A DNA stretch of 64,000 nucleotides from JAGQYH01 sp041393015 (GCA_041393015.1 JAWKKV010000001.1:62001-126000), one strand, 5' to 3'. Shown: positions 37,748 to 47,144, numbered from the stretch's first letter. Notes: generated from the sequence alone by a model not told the origin. Numbers and translations: made by a program.

Positions 37748-38259
37748 GCAAGATTCAAATTCAAGACACAATTTTAATAAAAGCACCCATTTTCTCTCAA
37801 TCAATCCTTGTTTGCTGAATTCCTAATTATTGTTGAAAGAATTGCAATTAATTGTTCGCATTCATCTAGAAGTTTATCTCGCAAAATTTTATCACCATAA
37901 TTAATATGATTCAAAATTTTCAAATTAACGCGACTTTCCTTTAATTCTTTGACAGAAATTTTGCATTTATGTCTGAAATCACGTTTAGATTCTGCAGCTT
38001 GTGATTCACCATAATTTAATGCTGCACTAGTTGCCGAACGAATGATTTGTTCACTTAAATATTTTCCTTCATAATCCTTCTTAACTGTTCTTATAAAAAA
38101 GATTAATTCGCCACTAAATCTCACCAATCTATCTTCCAAGTCATATTTCTTGACAAGTAAATTATTGTTTAATTCATTTATCATACAAATAAGAGTCATA
38201 CTTTACTCAAATTCCATAAATCGTACGTACATTTTTTGAATCTTGAATTTGAGTCTTGC
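37748..38259. repeat. inverted repeat pair flanking the four-helix-bundle gene
   Basis: GCAAGATTCAAATTCAAGA at 37748-37766 and its near-complement at 38241-38259 agree at 18 of 19 positions in opposite orientation. The four-helix-bundle gene lies between them. Related direct words occur at 2648-2690 and 17240-17265, so the sequence belongs to a dispersed family. Confidence 0.65.
37801..38184 (-). CDS. four-helix bundle protein (S23/IVS-type)
   Basis: The product of about 127 residues is all alpha: RLVRFSGELIFFIRTVKK, GKYLSEQIIRSATSAALNYGESQAAES, and RVNLKILNHINYGDKI. This is the S23/TIGR02436 family, which includes proteins encoded in 23S rRNA intervening sequences and relatives of the Avd protein of diversity-generating systems. 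Its function is unknown. I see no retron or reverse transcriptase nearby. The ATG at 38184 is chosen, though 38199 is possible. The gene is bounded by inverted repeats. Confidence 0.85.
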   Translation of the reverse strand: MINELNNNLLVKKYDLEDRLVRFSGELIFFIRTVKKDYEGKYLSEQIIRSATSAALNYGESQAAESKRDFRHKCKISVKELKESRVNLKILNHINYGDKILRDKLLDECEQLIAILSTIIRNSANKD

Positions 38260-38311
38260 GATTGAATCTTTAAAAACTCTTTTATTAAACTTCCGCTAAT
38301 CCTAATATCTA

Positions 38312-38319
38312 TACCTTTG
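38312..38319 (+). promoter_or_regulatory. -7 element upstream of mrp
   Basis: TACCTTTG matches TAnnTTTG and lies 16 bp before the ATG. No clear -33 TTTG is seen. Confidence 0.5.
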
Positions 38320-38335
38320 CAAAAGAATTAGTAAT

Positions 38336-39415
38336 ATGGTTTCAGAAGAACAAATATTAAAAGCACTAAGCACCGTTATTGATCCTGATTTTAAGAAAGA
38401 TCTAGTGAGCTTAGGCATGATCAAAAATGTGTTGATAGATGGCAGCAACGTTAACTTTACCATTGAATTAACAACACCTGCTTGTCCGCTAAAAGATCAA
38501 TTAGAAGGAGATTCAAGAGCGGCTATTGCTAAAATCTCAAAAGACTTAAAAGTGTCGGTTGAATTTACTTCTAGAGTAACTACGCCTAGAGATATTAAAT
38601 CAGATGTATTAACAGGTGTAAAAAACGTAATTGCAGTAGCTTCCGGTAAAGGAGGCGTTGGAAAATCAACAGTAGCCGTTAGTTTAGCACTAGGCTTGGC
38701 TAAAAAAGGAGCTAAAGTTGGTTTGTTAGATGCTGACATTTACGGTCCTTCTATCCCAACAATGCTAGGCGTAAAAGATAGAAAGCCAGGGGTTCAACAA
38801 GTGGGAGAAAAACATAAAATTCTTCCCGTTGAAGTAGATGGTTTAAAAGTAGTGTCTATCGGTTTTTTAGTGAATGAGTTACAAGCCGTAGTTTGGAGAG
38901 GACCAATGGTTTCTTCTGCCTTGCGTCAATTTATTTCTGATGTAATTTGGGGAGAATTAGATTATTTAGTGTTAGATCTTCCTCCGGGAACAGGCGATGT
39001 ACACTTGACCTTAGCTCAAATGGCTCAAATTACAGGCGCTATTATTGTTACGACACCTCAAGAAGTGGCTTCTGCAGATGCTAGAAAAGCAATTTCCATG
39101 TTTCAGTTAGACAATGTAAATGTGCCGGTTTTAGGTGTAATCGAAAATATGGCATATTTTACTCCGGATGAATTGCCGGACAAAAAGTATTATTTATTTG
39201 GACAAGACGGAGGAAAGCGATTGGCAGAACAGTTTAATGTTCCATTTTTAGGAGAATTACCGCTTATTCCAGCTATTGGTAGAAAAGCCGATCTTGGCGT
39301 AATGGGCACAATCGATTCTAAAGAAGTTAGCGATTTGGTAGAAAATGTCGCGCGCCATATTGCAATAGTTAATGCAAATGTTAAAGAAGAATCAACCAGT
39401 ACAGTAACACCCTAA
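38336..39415 (+). CDS. Mrp/ApbC-type iron-sulfur carrier P-loop ATPase
   Basis: The 359-residue product has an N-terminal MIP18/DUF59 domain (about 1-85, LKALSTVIDPDFKKDLVSLGMI, TTPACPLKDQLE) and an Mrp ATPase domain with the deviant Walker A VASGKGGVGKSTVAVSLALGL (about 100) and DLPPGTGDVHLTL. Mrp proteins assemble or carry Fe-S clusters. The nfu gene follows at 32 bp, reinforcing the Fe-S role. Confidence 0.95.
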   Translation: MVSEEQILKALSTVIDPDFKKDLVSLGMIKNVLIDGSNVNFTIELTTPACPLKDQLEGDSRAAIAKISKDLKVSVEFTSRVTTPRDIKSDVLTGVKNVIAVASGKGGVGKSTVAVSLALGLAKKGAKVGLLDADIYGPSIPTMLGVKDRKPGVQQVGEKHKILPVEVDGLKVVSIGFLVNELQAVVWRGPMVSSALRQFISDVIWGELDYLVLDLPPGTGDVHLTLAQMAQITGAIIVTTPQEVASADARKAISMFQLDNVNVPVLGVIENMAYFTPDELPDKKYYLFGQDGGKRLAEQFNVPFLGELPLIPAIGRKADLGVMGTIDSKEVSDLVENVARHIAIVNANVKEESTSTVTP

Positions 39416-39447
39416 TTTTTTATTAATTTAGCACTTGGATAAGTAAC

Positions 39448-39702
39448 ATGAGCACAGAAACAATAGATAAAGAAGCTTATTTGATTAAAATTGAAGAAGC
39501 ATTAGATACCATCCGTCCATTTTTACAAAAAGATGGTGGGAATATTGAAGTAGTAGATGTAAGCGATGATTTGGATGTGCAAGTTAGACTTTTAGGCAAT
39601 TGCACTACCTGCCCCATGAGTGTATCCACCATGAAAGCTGGTGTAGAAGAATCCATTAAAAAAGCTATTCCTGAAATTCAATCAGTTGTTTCAGTTGCAT
39701 AA
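39448..39702 (+). CDS. NifU-like C-terminal domain Fe-S scaffold (Nfu)
   Basis: The 84-residue product is a single Nfu domain: TIRPFLQKDGGNIEVVDV and the cluster-binding CxxC in LLGNCTTCPMSVSTMKAGVEESI. It receives and delivers Fe-S clusters. It is the third gene in mrp-nfu-pyrF, with only 10 bp to pyrF. Confidence 0.95.
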   Translation: MSTETIDKEAYLIKIEEALDTIRPFLQKDGGNIEVVDVSDDLDVQVRLLGNCTTCPMSVSTMKAGVEESIKKAIPEIQSVVSVA

Positions 39703-39712
39703 CAAATAATAA

Positions 39713-40516
39713 ATGAAGCGATCTTCCTTAGTCGACCAAATTAAAAAGAAAAAATCCTTTTTATGTGTTGGTTTAGATGTTGATCTAGATAAAATTCCAC
39801 CTCATCTTTTACAAGAGAAAAATCCACTTTTAGCTTTTAACAAAGAAATTATTGCTGCCACTAAAGATTTGTGTGTGGCTTATAAACCCAATATTGCTTT
39901 TTACGAAGCGTATGGGCAAATGGGATGGGAAGCTTTGGAAGCTACCATGGAATTAATTCCTGAGGAAATATTTACTATTGCTGATGCTAAGCGAGGCGAT
40001 ATTGGCAACACAGCCGAACGCTATGCAGAAGCCTTTTTCAAAAAAATGAACTTCGATTCCATTACCTTAAATCCATATATGGGTAAAGATTGCGTCGCTC
40101 CGTTTTTAGAATATGAAGACAAATGGGCCATCGTTTTAGGCTTAACCTCCAATAAAGGAAGTGAGGACTTTCAAATGATGGAAGACAGTAATGGTGAAGC
40201 ATTGTATGAACGTGTAATCAGAATCGCTGCAAGTTGGGGCAATCCATCCAACACCATGTTTGTGGTTGGCGCTACCAAAACGGGTTATATTGAAAGGATT
40301 AGGAAAATTAGTCCTGAACATTTCTACTTAGTACCTGGCGTTGGTGCACAAGGTGGCAATTTAAATGATGTTTGTCAATATGGTAAAAACAGCGATATAG
40401 GTTTACTGATCAATAGTACTCGTGGCATTATTTACCAAAGCAAAGGGAAAGATTTTGCCGAAAAAGCTAGAGCTGCTGCTATTGAGTTACAGCAAGAAAT
40501 GGCGCTTCACATATAG
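39713..40516 (+). CDS. pyrF: orotidine-5'-phosphate decarboxylase
   Basis: PyrF makes UMP from OMP. The 267-residue length and motifs ([57 protein letters not shown]) indicate the long PyrF class found in Bacteroidota and Mycobacterium. The catalytic lysine is in DAKRGDI. It is probably co-transcribed with mrp and nfu. Confidence 0.95.
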   Translation: MKRSSLVDQIKKKKSFLCVGLDVDLDKIPPHLLQEKNPLLAFNKEIIAATKDLCVAYKPNIAFYEAYGQMGWEALEATMELIPEEIFTIADAKRGDIGNTAERYAEAFFKKMNFDSITLNPYMGKDCVAPFLEYEDKWAIVLGLTSNKGSEDFQMMEDSNGEALYERVIRIAASWGNPSNTMFVVGATKTGYIERIRKISPEHFYLVPGVGAQGGNLNDVCQYGKNSDIGLLINSTRGIIYQSKGKDFAEKARAAAIELQQEMALHI

Positions 40517-40957
40517 GTGTCAAATACTTTTTTTGACACAGATGCCACAGATTTATATGATTATATAAACTATTTACTTGGAATTTTAATTGTAAATGAG
40601 AATTGCTTTACTTGTAAACTGTTTTATTTAAGTCGTTTTAAAAATTAAATGGATTCTTGCCGCATAAGTGGCAAGTTAATCCGTGAAATAGCAGCTACAG
40701 AGAAAATTAGCAAGACAAATCAATAATATTATCTGTGTAAATCTGTGAAATCAGTGCTTGCCTACTCGGCCAACAGGTCTACTTTTTTCTTTTTAATAGA
40801 TATGCCTTTAGAAGGAGAATCAAAAAATTTGCAAATTTATTTTTCCCTTTTTATGGAATTTCCTTCCACAATGACTCTTTATACTGAACGTATTTATACA
40901 CTTTGATTTTTAACTTCAAGGTGACCTTTTGTAAATACCTTCATTAAAGGCAGAGAC
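40517..40957. other. 441-bp repeat-bearing gap after pyrF
   Basis: No credible gene is seen. A hairpin follows pyrF (GTGTCAAA 40517-40524 / TTTGACAC 40531-40538). Word repeats of the type ACACAGAT..CACAGATTT (40534-40553) and the inverted ATCTGTGTAAATCTGTG (40731-40747) occur, plus a 6-bp hairpin CTTGCC/GGCAAG near 40658-40677. This resembles the dispersed 'CACAGATT' repeats of Bacteroidota genomes. Confidence 0.5.
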
Positions 40958-42277
40958 ATGAAGGAACATTTTTTACATTTCGTATGGCAACATAGAAGAT
41001 TTGACCAGTATGAACTTTTCACCAACTGCGGTGAAAAGATAACTATTATTCATCCAGGACTGATTAATCATCACGATGGGCCAGACTTTTCAAACGCAAA
41101 AATTAAAATCGGTTCAACGATTTGGAATGGACATGTAGAAATTCATGTAGACGGCCAAGATTGGTATCGTCATAAACATCACTCTGATCCCAATTATTCG
41201 AATGTAATACTACATGTAGTTTATAGAAATAGTCAGGTTACCAGCAATATCGGTGGATATGACATTCCTACGGTTGAGTTAAGTGGATTAATTCCTTTAA
41301 CGGTTATTCAAAAATACGAACAACTTTTAGCCAATAATTCTGTCATTGCTTGTTCTAATCACATTCAAGATATTGACGAATTTATCATTCGCGCTTGGAA
41401 GGAAAGATTAGTGGTAGAAAGATTTGAAGAAAAAGTGACTGATTTCGAATCCATAATATGTAAAAACAAAGGCAATTGGGAAGCCTCGTTTTTTCATATT
41501 CTAGCCAAAAATTTTGGCTTACATTCAAACATGGAAGGTTTTGAAGCGCTTTCTGAAAGTTTGGATTACAAAATTTTATTGAAGCATCATGAAGACACTT
41601 TTCAGGTAGAAGCATTATTGTTTGGGCAAGCCGGTATGTTAGATCGAAGTTTTAAAGATGATTACCCCAATCAACTTAAAAAAGAATATCTGTATTTAAG
41701 TAAAAAATATAAGTTAAAATCCATTCCAATGGGCTATTGGAAGTTCAAAGGATTGAGACCTGTTTCCTTTCCTACCATAAGAATAGCACAATTAGCACAA
41801 TTAATTCATAAGCATGCTCCACTATTTTCTACCTTTCAAGATAGTAGAGCTCCTGAAAACCTTTTACGTAAAATAGCCGTGTCCGATTATTGGAAATCAC
41901 ACTATACTTTTGATGCCTCCTCAAGAGAAATAAAAAAAATGATTGGCAGTACTTTCGCCAATTTAATTATCATCAATGTTTATATACCGATGTTGTTTAG
42001 TTACGGGAAAGCCATGTCAATACCCGATTTGAGTTTATATGCTTTAGAATTGCTAACGGACATTAAACCGGAAGTTAATCGGAAAACAAAATTATGGCAA
42101 TCTTTAGGTATAAATTGTGATGATGCTAGCGATTCACAAGCGTTGATTCAAGCTATTAATGAGTATTGTATCAAGAAAAAATGTTTGGATTGCCCCATTG
42201 GATGTCATATTCTAAAAGGTGATGATCATTTTCCTCCGCCTAAAAAATTAGAAGAACCTACGTATATTTACAATTAG
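40958..42277 (+). CDS. DUF2851 family protein
   Basis: The 439-residue product matches DUF2851, found in Bacteroidota: the conserved start EHFLHFVWQHRRFD, then HPGLINHHDGPDFSNAKIKIG and WNGHVEIHVDGQDWYRHKHH, rich in His/Asp. It ends with a cysteine cluster CIKKKCLDCPIGCHILK that may bind zinc or a metal cluster. No function is established. The PspC-like gene downstream is a common neighbour. Confidence 0.9.
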   Translation: MKEHFLHFVWQHRRFDQYELFTNCGEKITIIHPGLINHHDGPDFSNAKIKIGSTIWNGHVEIHVDGQDWYRHKHHSDPNYSNVILHVVYRNSQVTSNIGGYDIPTVELSGLIPLTVIQKYEQLLANNSVIACSNHIQDIDEFIIRAWKERLVVERFEEKVTDFESIICKNKGNWEASFFHILAKNFGLHSNMEGFEALSESLDYKILLKHHEDTFQVEALLFGQAGMLDRSFKDDYPNQLKKEYLYLSKKYKLKSIPMGYWKFKGLRPVSFPTIRIAQLAQLIHKHAPLFSTFQDSRAPENLLRKIAVSDYWKSHYTFDASSREIKKMIGSTFANLIIINVYIPMLFSYGKAMSIPDLSLYALELLTDIKPEVNRKTKLWQSLGINCDDASDSQALIQAINEYCIKKKCLDCPIGCHILKGDDHFPPPKKLEEPTYIYN

Positions 42278-42280
42278 TAA

Positions 42281-42352
42281 GTAGTATCTAGTTATCAGTA
42301 TTGAGAAAATTTTCCTTTGGAAAATTTCTACTAGATACAAAATACTCACTAC
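42281..42352. repeat. composite inverted repeat before the PspC gene
   Basis: Three nested pairs are visible: GTATCTAGT (42284-42292) with ACTAGATAC (42330-42338), GAAAATTTTCC (42305-42315) with GGAAAATTTC (42319-42328), and outer AGTAG/CTACT at about 42282 and 42350. It falls in the apparent upstream extension of the PspC frame and argues for the later start. It looks like a small MITE or REP unit. Confidence 0.6.
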
Positions 42353-42363
42353 TTGACACTAAA

Positions 42364-42588
42364 ATGAAACACAACTTATTTAGAAATATCATTGAATCGA
42401 GCATTTTTGGTGTTTGTGCCTGGTTGGGCAGAAAACTTTTGATGCCATCTAAAAAGGTTCGGATGTATTTTATTTATGTGTCTTTTCTAACGTTAGGCTC
42501 TCCTATTTTAATTTACCTCACGCTCACTTTTGTACTAAATTTGAGATACATGGTAAAAAGTAGCCGTAATCCTGTCTGGGATATTTAG
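42364..42588 (+). CDS. PspC domain membrane protein
   Basis: A 74-residue protein of one PspC domain: NIIESSIFGVCAWLGRKLLMPSKKVRMYFIYVSFLTLGSPILIYL. It has one hydrophobic stretch (about 35-55) and is probably membrane-bound. PspC proteins act in envelope stress. The ATG at 42364 (MKHNLF) is chosen; the earlier in-frame start at 42301 lies in repeat sequence. Confidence 0.85.
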   Translation: MKHNLFRNIIESSIFGVCAWLGRKLLMPSKKVRMYFIYVSFLTLGSPILIYLTLTFVLNLRYMVKSSRNPVWDI

Positions 42589-42802
42589 GATATACCGATC
42601 CTGTGAGAAGAAAACCGAAACGCAATGAAGGTTTTTGACAAAACAGTCTGTTGATTTTGATTTCCTCGTTTACTCAATTGCTTTCCTTTCCATTGATTTC
42701 AATCATTCCTTTATGTATCTAGAATCATCTATTACAAAAACTGTTATCATTGTTTATACTAGATAATAAAACAAAATTAGTAGTGAACTAAACAATATTA
42801 AG

Positions 42803-43627
42803 ATGATGAACAAATTTATTTTTTTTGCGATGCTTTTATGGATGACTGTTGGTTTGACAACTTCTTGTTCAGATGATGAAACCCCTGTAATAATTGACAA
42901 TCAAATGGTGATAGTTGATAAAACGGATGGTATGTTTTATGCGATAAATACTACGAATGGTAGTTTTACTCCATTAGACAGTATTACCTTTAATGGTAGT
43001 GCTCTACTTGGAATTAGGGATATCGTTTACAATCCTAGTGATGCTAAAATTTATATTACTACCAATGGTAGTAATGGTGGGAAGCTTTATGTTGCTGACC
43101 CAACTACTTTAGTAGCTACATTGATTAATGATAATGCCAATGAAGATTGGGACGCAGTGGCTGAATTATTAATCTCAAATGGCAAATTGTTGGGTACAGC
43201 CTATATTAATGAGCCAGAAATTGACCATGGATTGATTTATTTCGAATTGAATGGTACAGTATCAAATACATATGATTTAGTTGCTGGTTCAATTTCGGTA
43301 GATACAGATGGTGGTATGGGATTAGCCTTCGGTACAGCACCTAATACTTTACTAATTGCCGATGAAGATTACATCTTTGTTTCAGATTTAGTAGGAAATG
43401 TTAGTGACACTGTTGAATTAACTAAAGTTGATTTCCCTCCAATGGGCATGTATGCCTATAGCATTACAAGTCTTGAAAGAGATGATGATGGAAATCTTTT
43501 TGGTTTAACTAGCGAAGGTCACTTTGTTGAAATCGATATTGCAGCCAAAACAATTAGATTAATCAAGGAGTTAACAGGTGGCAACACTTATCATGGTTTA
43601 ACCAATATTCCTGAGAATATATTTTAA
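42803..43627 (+). CDS. hypothetical beta-propeller-like lipoprotein
   Basis: The 274-residue product has a type II signal peptide (lipobox TTSC) and then repeated short strands with GTLYV/ADPT-like turns (MVIVDKTDGMFYAINTTNG, IVYNPSDAKIYITTNGSNGG, SITSLERDDDGNLFGLTSEG). This looks like a quinoprotein/NHL-like propeller of the outer membrane or cell surface. I recognise no named family. A strong terminator follows, so it is monocistronic. Confidence 0.7.
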   Translation: MMNKFIFFAMLLWMTVGLTTSCSDDETPVIIDNQMVIVDKTDGMFYAINTTNGSFTPLDSITFNGSALLGIRDIVYNPSDAKIYITTNGSNGGKLYVADPTTLVATLINDNANEDWDAVAELLISNGKLLGTAYINEPEIDHGLIYFELNGTVSNTYDLVAGSISVDTDGGMGLAFGTAPNTLLIADEDYIFVSDLVGNVSDTVELTKVDFPPMGMYAYSITSLERDDDGNLFGLTSEGHFVEIDIAAKTIRLIKELTGGNTYHGLTNIPENIF

Positions 43628-43645
43628 GTGTTAAACTTTTAGTAG

Positions 43646-43677
43646 AAAAGGAGATCAATTAACTGGTCTCCTTTTTT
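43646..43677 (+). terminator. intrinsic terminator after the propeller-like lipoprotein
   Basis: AAAAGGAGATCA (43646-43657) pairs with TGGTCTCCTTTT (43664-43675), one G-T wobble, followed by more Ts. This is a strong intrinsic terminator on the plus strand. Confidence 0.9.
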
Positions 43678-43984
43678 GTTTGTAGTTATGTTAAAACTTC
43701 CACCTCAACTTCCCCGCTGGCGCGCGCTTGTAGCTCGTGCTATATAGATAAACGTCATTGAAGTCAGACATTTTTTGGATCAACTAAGCATTGGCTAAAA
43801 GCCAATAAATATTAAGACACTCGGCTAGAGCCGAGCGTCGGTGTAAGCGATTTTGCGAGAAAAATCTGCGAAGTAAATTTTAAAAGCAATCTCTTGAAAT
43901 TCGCAGTCTATTCAACAGATTACTTCGTCTCAATGCCTGCGGCAAAGTTCCTCGCAAACTCGTCACTCTTTACTCATCACTATT
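43678..43984. other. repeat-dense gap between the lipoprotein and dnaE2
   Basis: No gene is seen. It contains a duplicate of the last 20 bp of dnaE2 (43693-43712, compare 43987-44006), a GC-rich imperfect hairpin sequence near 43718-43741 (GGCGCGCGC ... GCTCGTGC), and a REP-like pair of hairpins (43791-43835). The GC content is clearly above that of its surroundings at 43715-43741 and 43820-43840. Confidence 0.65.
43791..43835. repeat. REP-like two-hairpin element, copy A
   Basis: Hairpin 1 TTGGCT-AAA-AGCCAA (43791-43805) is followed after 14 bp by hairpin 2 CTCGGC-TAGA-GCCGAG (43820-43835). The same two-hairpin plan recurs at 47916-47959. Confidence 0.8.
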
Positions 43985-46939
43985 TCAAAACTTCCACCTC
44001 AACTTCACCATTTTTCCTACTTCAAGCGTATAAAAACCAAATTCCTCCATCACTTTGCCTTCCAACAAATAACATCCTTTTCCTCGAAATGGATATGCTG
44101 CTACGGATGGCGGAAAATGTACCGTATCAATCCAATAACCATCAATATCTAAAAAAGTACCAAAGCACATTCTTTGCCCTTGTGTGGTTCCTGTATTTTT
44201 TATAGCGACTAAATAACCGGCAATTTTAATAGTTTGTCCATTGTATTTTGGAATGTCCTGAGCTTTTAAGCTTGGAAAATTATCCTGAACAAGATCAAAT
44301 GGAGAACAGAGTGGAAAGCCCAGTAATTCGAACTCATCAAATGCATTTTCCATTGTATCACTTTCCAAAACCGGCAGCGTAAAACTTCTATAACTACTAA
44401 ATAATTCCTGCCGTGGATTGGTCTTCTTTTTCGATCCTAAATAAGTATGAATTTCCCAAAGCAAAGCTTGTTTGATCTTTCCTGTAAATCTAAAAGCGTT
44501 CATCCTAATCAATATTCTAAGTTGATCTACACTCACATCTACTCGATCGATAAAATCAGAAAGGTCTTTGAACAATCCATTTTTTTTCCGTTCAGCAACC
44601 AAATTATCAATGGTTATTTGCCCTATTTCTTTAATCAAAGCAAAGCCTAAATAAATTGTTTTGCCATTGATAAAAGTATCGCCAAAACTGTTATTGACAC
44701 ACGGTGCTTCAATTGTAGCGCCTTCCATCCTAGCCTCATGAATGTAATATTCTGTTCGATAAAAGCCCCCAAAATTATTGATGGTGGCCACCATATATTC
44801 CAGCGGATAATAGGCCTTTAGAAACAAACATTGATAGCTCTCTACCGCATAAGATGCTGAATGTCCTTTAGAAAAAGCATAACCGGCAAAGCTTTCTATC
44901 TGCCGCCAAATTTCCTCTGTTAATGATTTGGCATAATTTCTCTCTGCACAATTAGAGAAAAACTTATCCTTGGCCTTATGAAATTCTGCTCGCGCTCTAT
45001 ATTTTCCCGACATTCCTCGCCGCATCACATCGGCTTCTGCTAACGTTAAGCCGGCAAAATAATGGGCTACTTTTATCACATCTTCTTGATAGACCATTAC
45101 GCCATAAGTGTCGTGTAAGATTTTTAATAGCTCCGGTGGACTTTCAAACCGTTTTTCAGGATTATGGAAACGAAGAATGTACTCGCGCATCATACCAGAC
45201 TTAGCCACACCCGGACGAATGATGGAACTGGCCGCTACTAAAGCCAAATAAGTTCTCGCCTTTAACTTTTTTAAAAGCATTCGCATGGCAGGTGATTCTA
45301 CATAAAAACAACCCATTGTTTCAGCATTCTCCAACATATCGGCAATACGTTCATCCTTTTTAAAACGAGGAATATCATGAATATCAAAAGCCTGTGCTTC
45401 CGGTTGATTATAGGCAATAATATCTAAGGTATCTTTAATTTTGCCTAAGCCTCTTTGACTTAAAATATCAAACTTATACAAACCAATATCTTCTGCTTCC
45501 AACATGCTGAATTGCGTTAATGGAAAACCTTTCGGCGGATTACTTAATGCCGTGTAATTAAAAAGCGACTTTTCGGAAATGAGAATACCGCCGGCATGGA
45601 TACTTAAATGACTTGGAAAACCATTTAAATACTGACTATACTGATTGATCCACTGATAATATTGGTTCGGTTGATTGCTCAGCGTACTTCCAACTAGCAA
45701 TTGATCAATCTCCACTTTTGGCAAGCCAAATACCTTTCCCAATTCTCTTGTCACAGCCTTCGCTTGCAAAGTACTGTAAGTGGCCAATAAAGCTACTGTA
45801 TCAGGATGACCTTTTGAAAATCGCTGAAAGATAAAATCGGTAATATCATCTCTATCTTTCCATGAAAAATCCAAATCGAAATCGGGAGGAGAGGTTCGGG
45901 AAGGATTAATAAACCGTTCAAAATACAGATCGAGTTCAATAGGATCTACATCTGTAATTCTTAAACAATAAGCTACTACACTATTAGCGCCACTTCCTCT
46001 ACCGATGTAAAAGTAATTTTTGTGTTGGGCGTATTTGATGATCTCCCAATTCAATAAAAAATAGGCATTGAACCCCAATTGATTGATCATTTCCAATTCC
46101 TTGGCTAGCCGTTCCCTTTGTATTTTATTAGGCTTTCCATATCGATCAATCAATCCCTTTTCTGCCGCTCGTTTTAAAATTTTAAAATCTTGTGTAGGAC
46201 TTCCTGTATAAGATGTTCGATTCTTAAAATTATTAGCACTAAAATCAAAATCGACGAAACACTCTTCCAAAATTTCTTGAGTTCGCTTAATAGCTTCCGG
46301 AAATTCTTTAAAAGCTTCTTTTATTTGTTGAACGGAGGTAAAAGCTTCTAGATCAGTAGCTTGTTCCTCCACAGGCAATTTGCTTAGCAACACGTTTTGG
46401 TCCATTGCCCGCAATAAGCGATGCATATTAAATCCCTTTTTCCCTCCATAAGTAATGGGATGAAGCACTACTAACTTATGTCTATACTTCGACCATTTTG
46501 AAAATTGGAAGCGTTTTAATTCAGAGGCATGAATCCCAATAAACTCATTGTTCTTCAACAACAACTTGCTATCTCCCAAATGTGACAATTTTGAGAACGG
46601 ATATATGATGAAAGCGCTATAGAAATCTGGCGCCTGATAAGTCAATTGCTTTCTTTTATTAATAATATCGGTTAGATAACTATTCAACTCGGCAAAGCCT
46701 TCCATATTTTTGGCCAAACCAATAAATCGACAGTCAATACCCTCTCGAAAGTCAATACCAATAACAGGCTGAACGCCATATTTGGTGGCGAGTCTACTAA
46801 AATCAATACAACCTGAAGTGTTATTAATATCGGTTAAGGCAATGCTAGATAAAGACTGTTCCTTTGCCAATGACAGTAAGGCTTCCGGACTGAATGTTCC
46901 GTACTTAAAACTATAGTAACTATGACAGTTCAGGTACAT
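43985..46939 (-). CDS. error-prone DNA polymerase III alpha subunit (DnaE2-type)
   Basis: The 984-residue product is a C-family polymerase: PHP domain (about 1-240, starting MYLNCHSYYSFKYGTFSPEAL), polymerase core with GRGSGANSVVAYCL and the catalytic aspartates in PDFDLDFSW (about residue 355), SKGHSASYAVESYQCLF, and a C-terminal OB-fold (about 900-984). It is shorter than typical DnaE1 (about 1,160) and closer to DnaE2/ImuC, an SOS mutagenesis polymerase. Neighbouring dinB and a LexA-like gene agree. No ImuA gene is visible. Confidence 0.9.
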   Translation of the reverse strand: MYLNCHSYYSFKYGTFSPEALLSLAKEQSLSSIALTDINNTSGCIDFSRLATKYGVQPVIGIDFREGIDCRFIGLAKNMEGFAELNSYLTDIINKRKQLTYQAPDFYSAFIIYPFSKLSHLGDSKLLLKNNEFIGIHASELKRFQFSKWSKYRHKLVVLHPITYGGKKGFNMHRLLRAMDQNVLLSKLPVEEQATDLEAFTSVQQIKEAFKEFPEAIKRTQEILEECFVDFDFSANNFKNRTSYTGSPTQDFKILKRAAEKGLIDRYGKPNKIQRERLAKELEMINQLGFNAYFLLNWEIIKYAQHKNYFYIGRGSGANSVVAYCLRITDVDPIELDLYFERFINPSRTSPPDFDLDFSWKDRDDITDFIFQRFSKGHPDTVALLATYSTLQAKAVTRELGKVFGLPKVEIDQLLVGSTLSNQPNQYYQWINQYSQYLNGFPSHLSIHAGGILISEKSLFNYTALSNPPKGFPLTQFSMLEAEDIGLYKFDILSQRGLGKIKDTLDIIAYNQPEAQAFDIHDIPRFKKDERIADMLENAETMGCFYVESPAMRMLLKKLKARTYLALVAASSIIRPGVAKSGMMREYILRFHNPEKRFESPPELLKILHDTYGVMVYQEDVIKVAHYFAGLTLAEADVMRRGMSGKYRARAEFHKAKDKFFSNCAERNYAKSLTEEIWRQIESFAGYAFSKGHSASYAVESYQCLFLKAYYPLEYMVATINNFGGFYRTEYYIHEARMEGATIEAPCVNNSFGDTFINGKTIYLGFALIKEIGQITIDNLVAERKKNGLFKDLSDFIDRVDVSVDQLRILIRMNAFRFTGKIKQALLWEIHTYLGSKKKTNPRQELFSSYRSFTLPVLESDTMENAFDEFELLGFPLCSPFDLVQDNFPSLKAQDIPKYNGQTIKIAGYLVAIKNTGTTQGQRMCFGTFLDIDGYWIDTVHFPPSVAAYPFRGKGCYLLEGKVMEEFGFYTLEVGKMVKLRWKF

Positions 46940-47144
46940 TGCTATTGATTCTCAATCGTTTTTGAATGGCTCTTTGTAATAGTTGCGTTTTAATCGCTTT
47001 CCAATTGGTTGGTTGATCAAACCTATTCGTTGGGTGATTATTTACGACTTGTTTCTGCTGTGATTTTTTTCTTTTTGTGATCATGTTTATCGTTTTTAGT
47101 TTGTTTACCATGCCCCATGCCTTTGTTGGTGTTATCACCAACAA
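46920..47144 (-). CDS. possible small basic protein upstream of dnaE2
   Basis: A 74-codon frame (or from the in-frame ATG at about 47111, MVNKLKTIN..., 63 residues) overlaps the dnaE2 start by 20 bp, which would fit translational coupling. The product is basic and polar (KKSQQKQVVNNHPTNRFDQPTNW, IQKRLRINSNV) with no recognised family. The 5' part runs into a dispersed repeat (47117-47156), so the longer start is doubtful. It may be a spurious frame. Confidence 0.35.
   Translation of the reverse strand: MLVITPTKAWGMVNKLKTINMITKRKKSQQKQVVNNHPTNRFDQPTNWKAIKTQLLQRAIQKRLRINSNVPELS

Noticed and set aside
43894..44205. plus-strand 103-codon frame over the dnaE2 3' end
   Set aside because: It is antisense to a well-supported gene and built from repeat-rich sequence.
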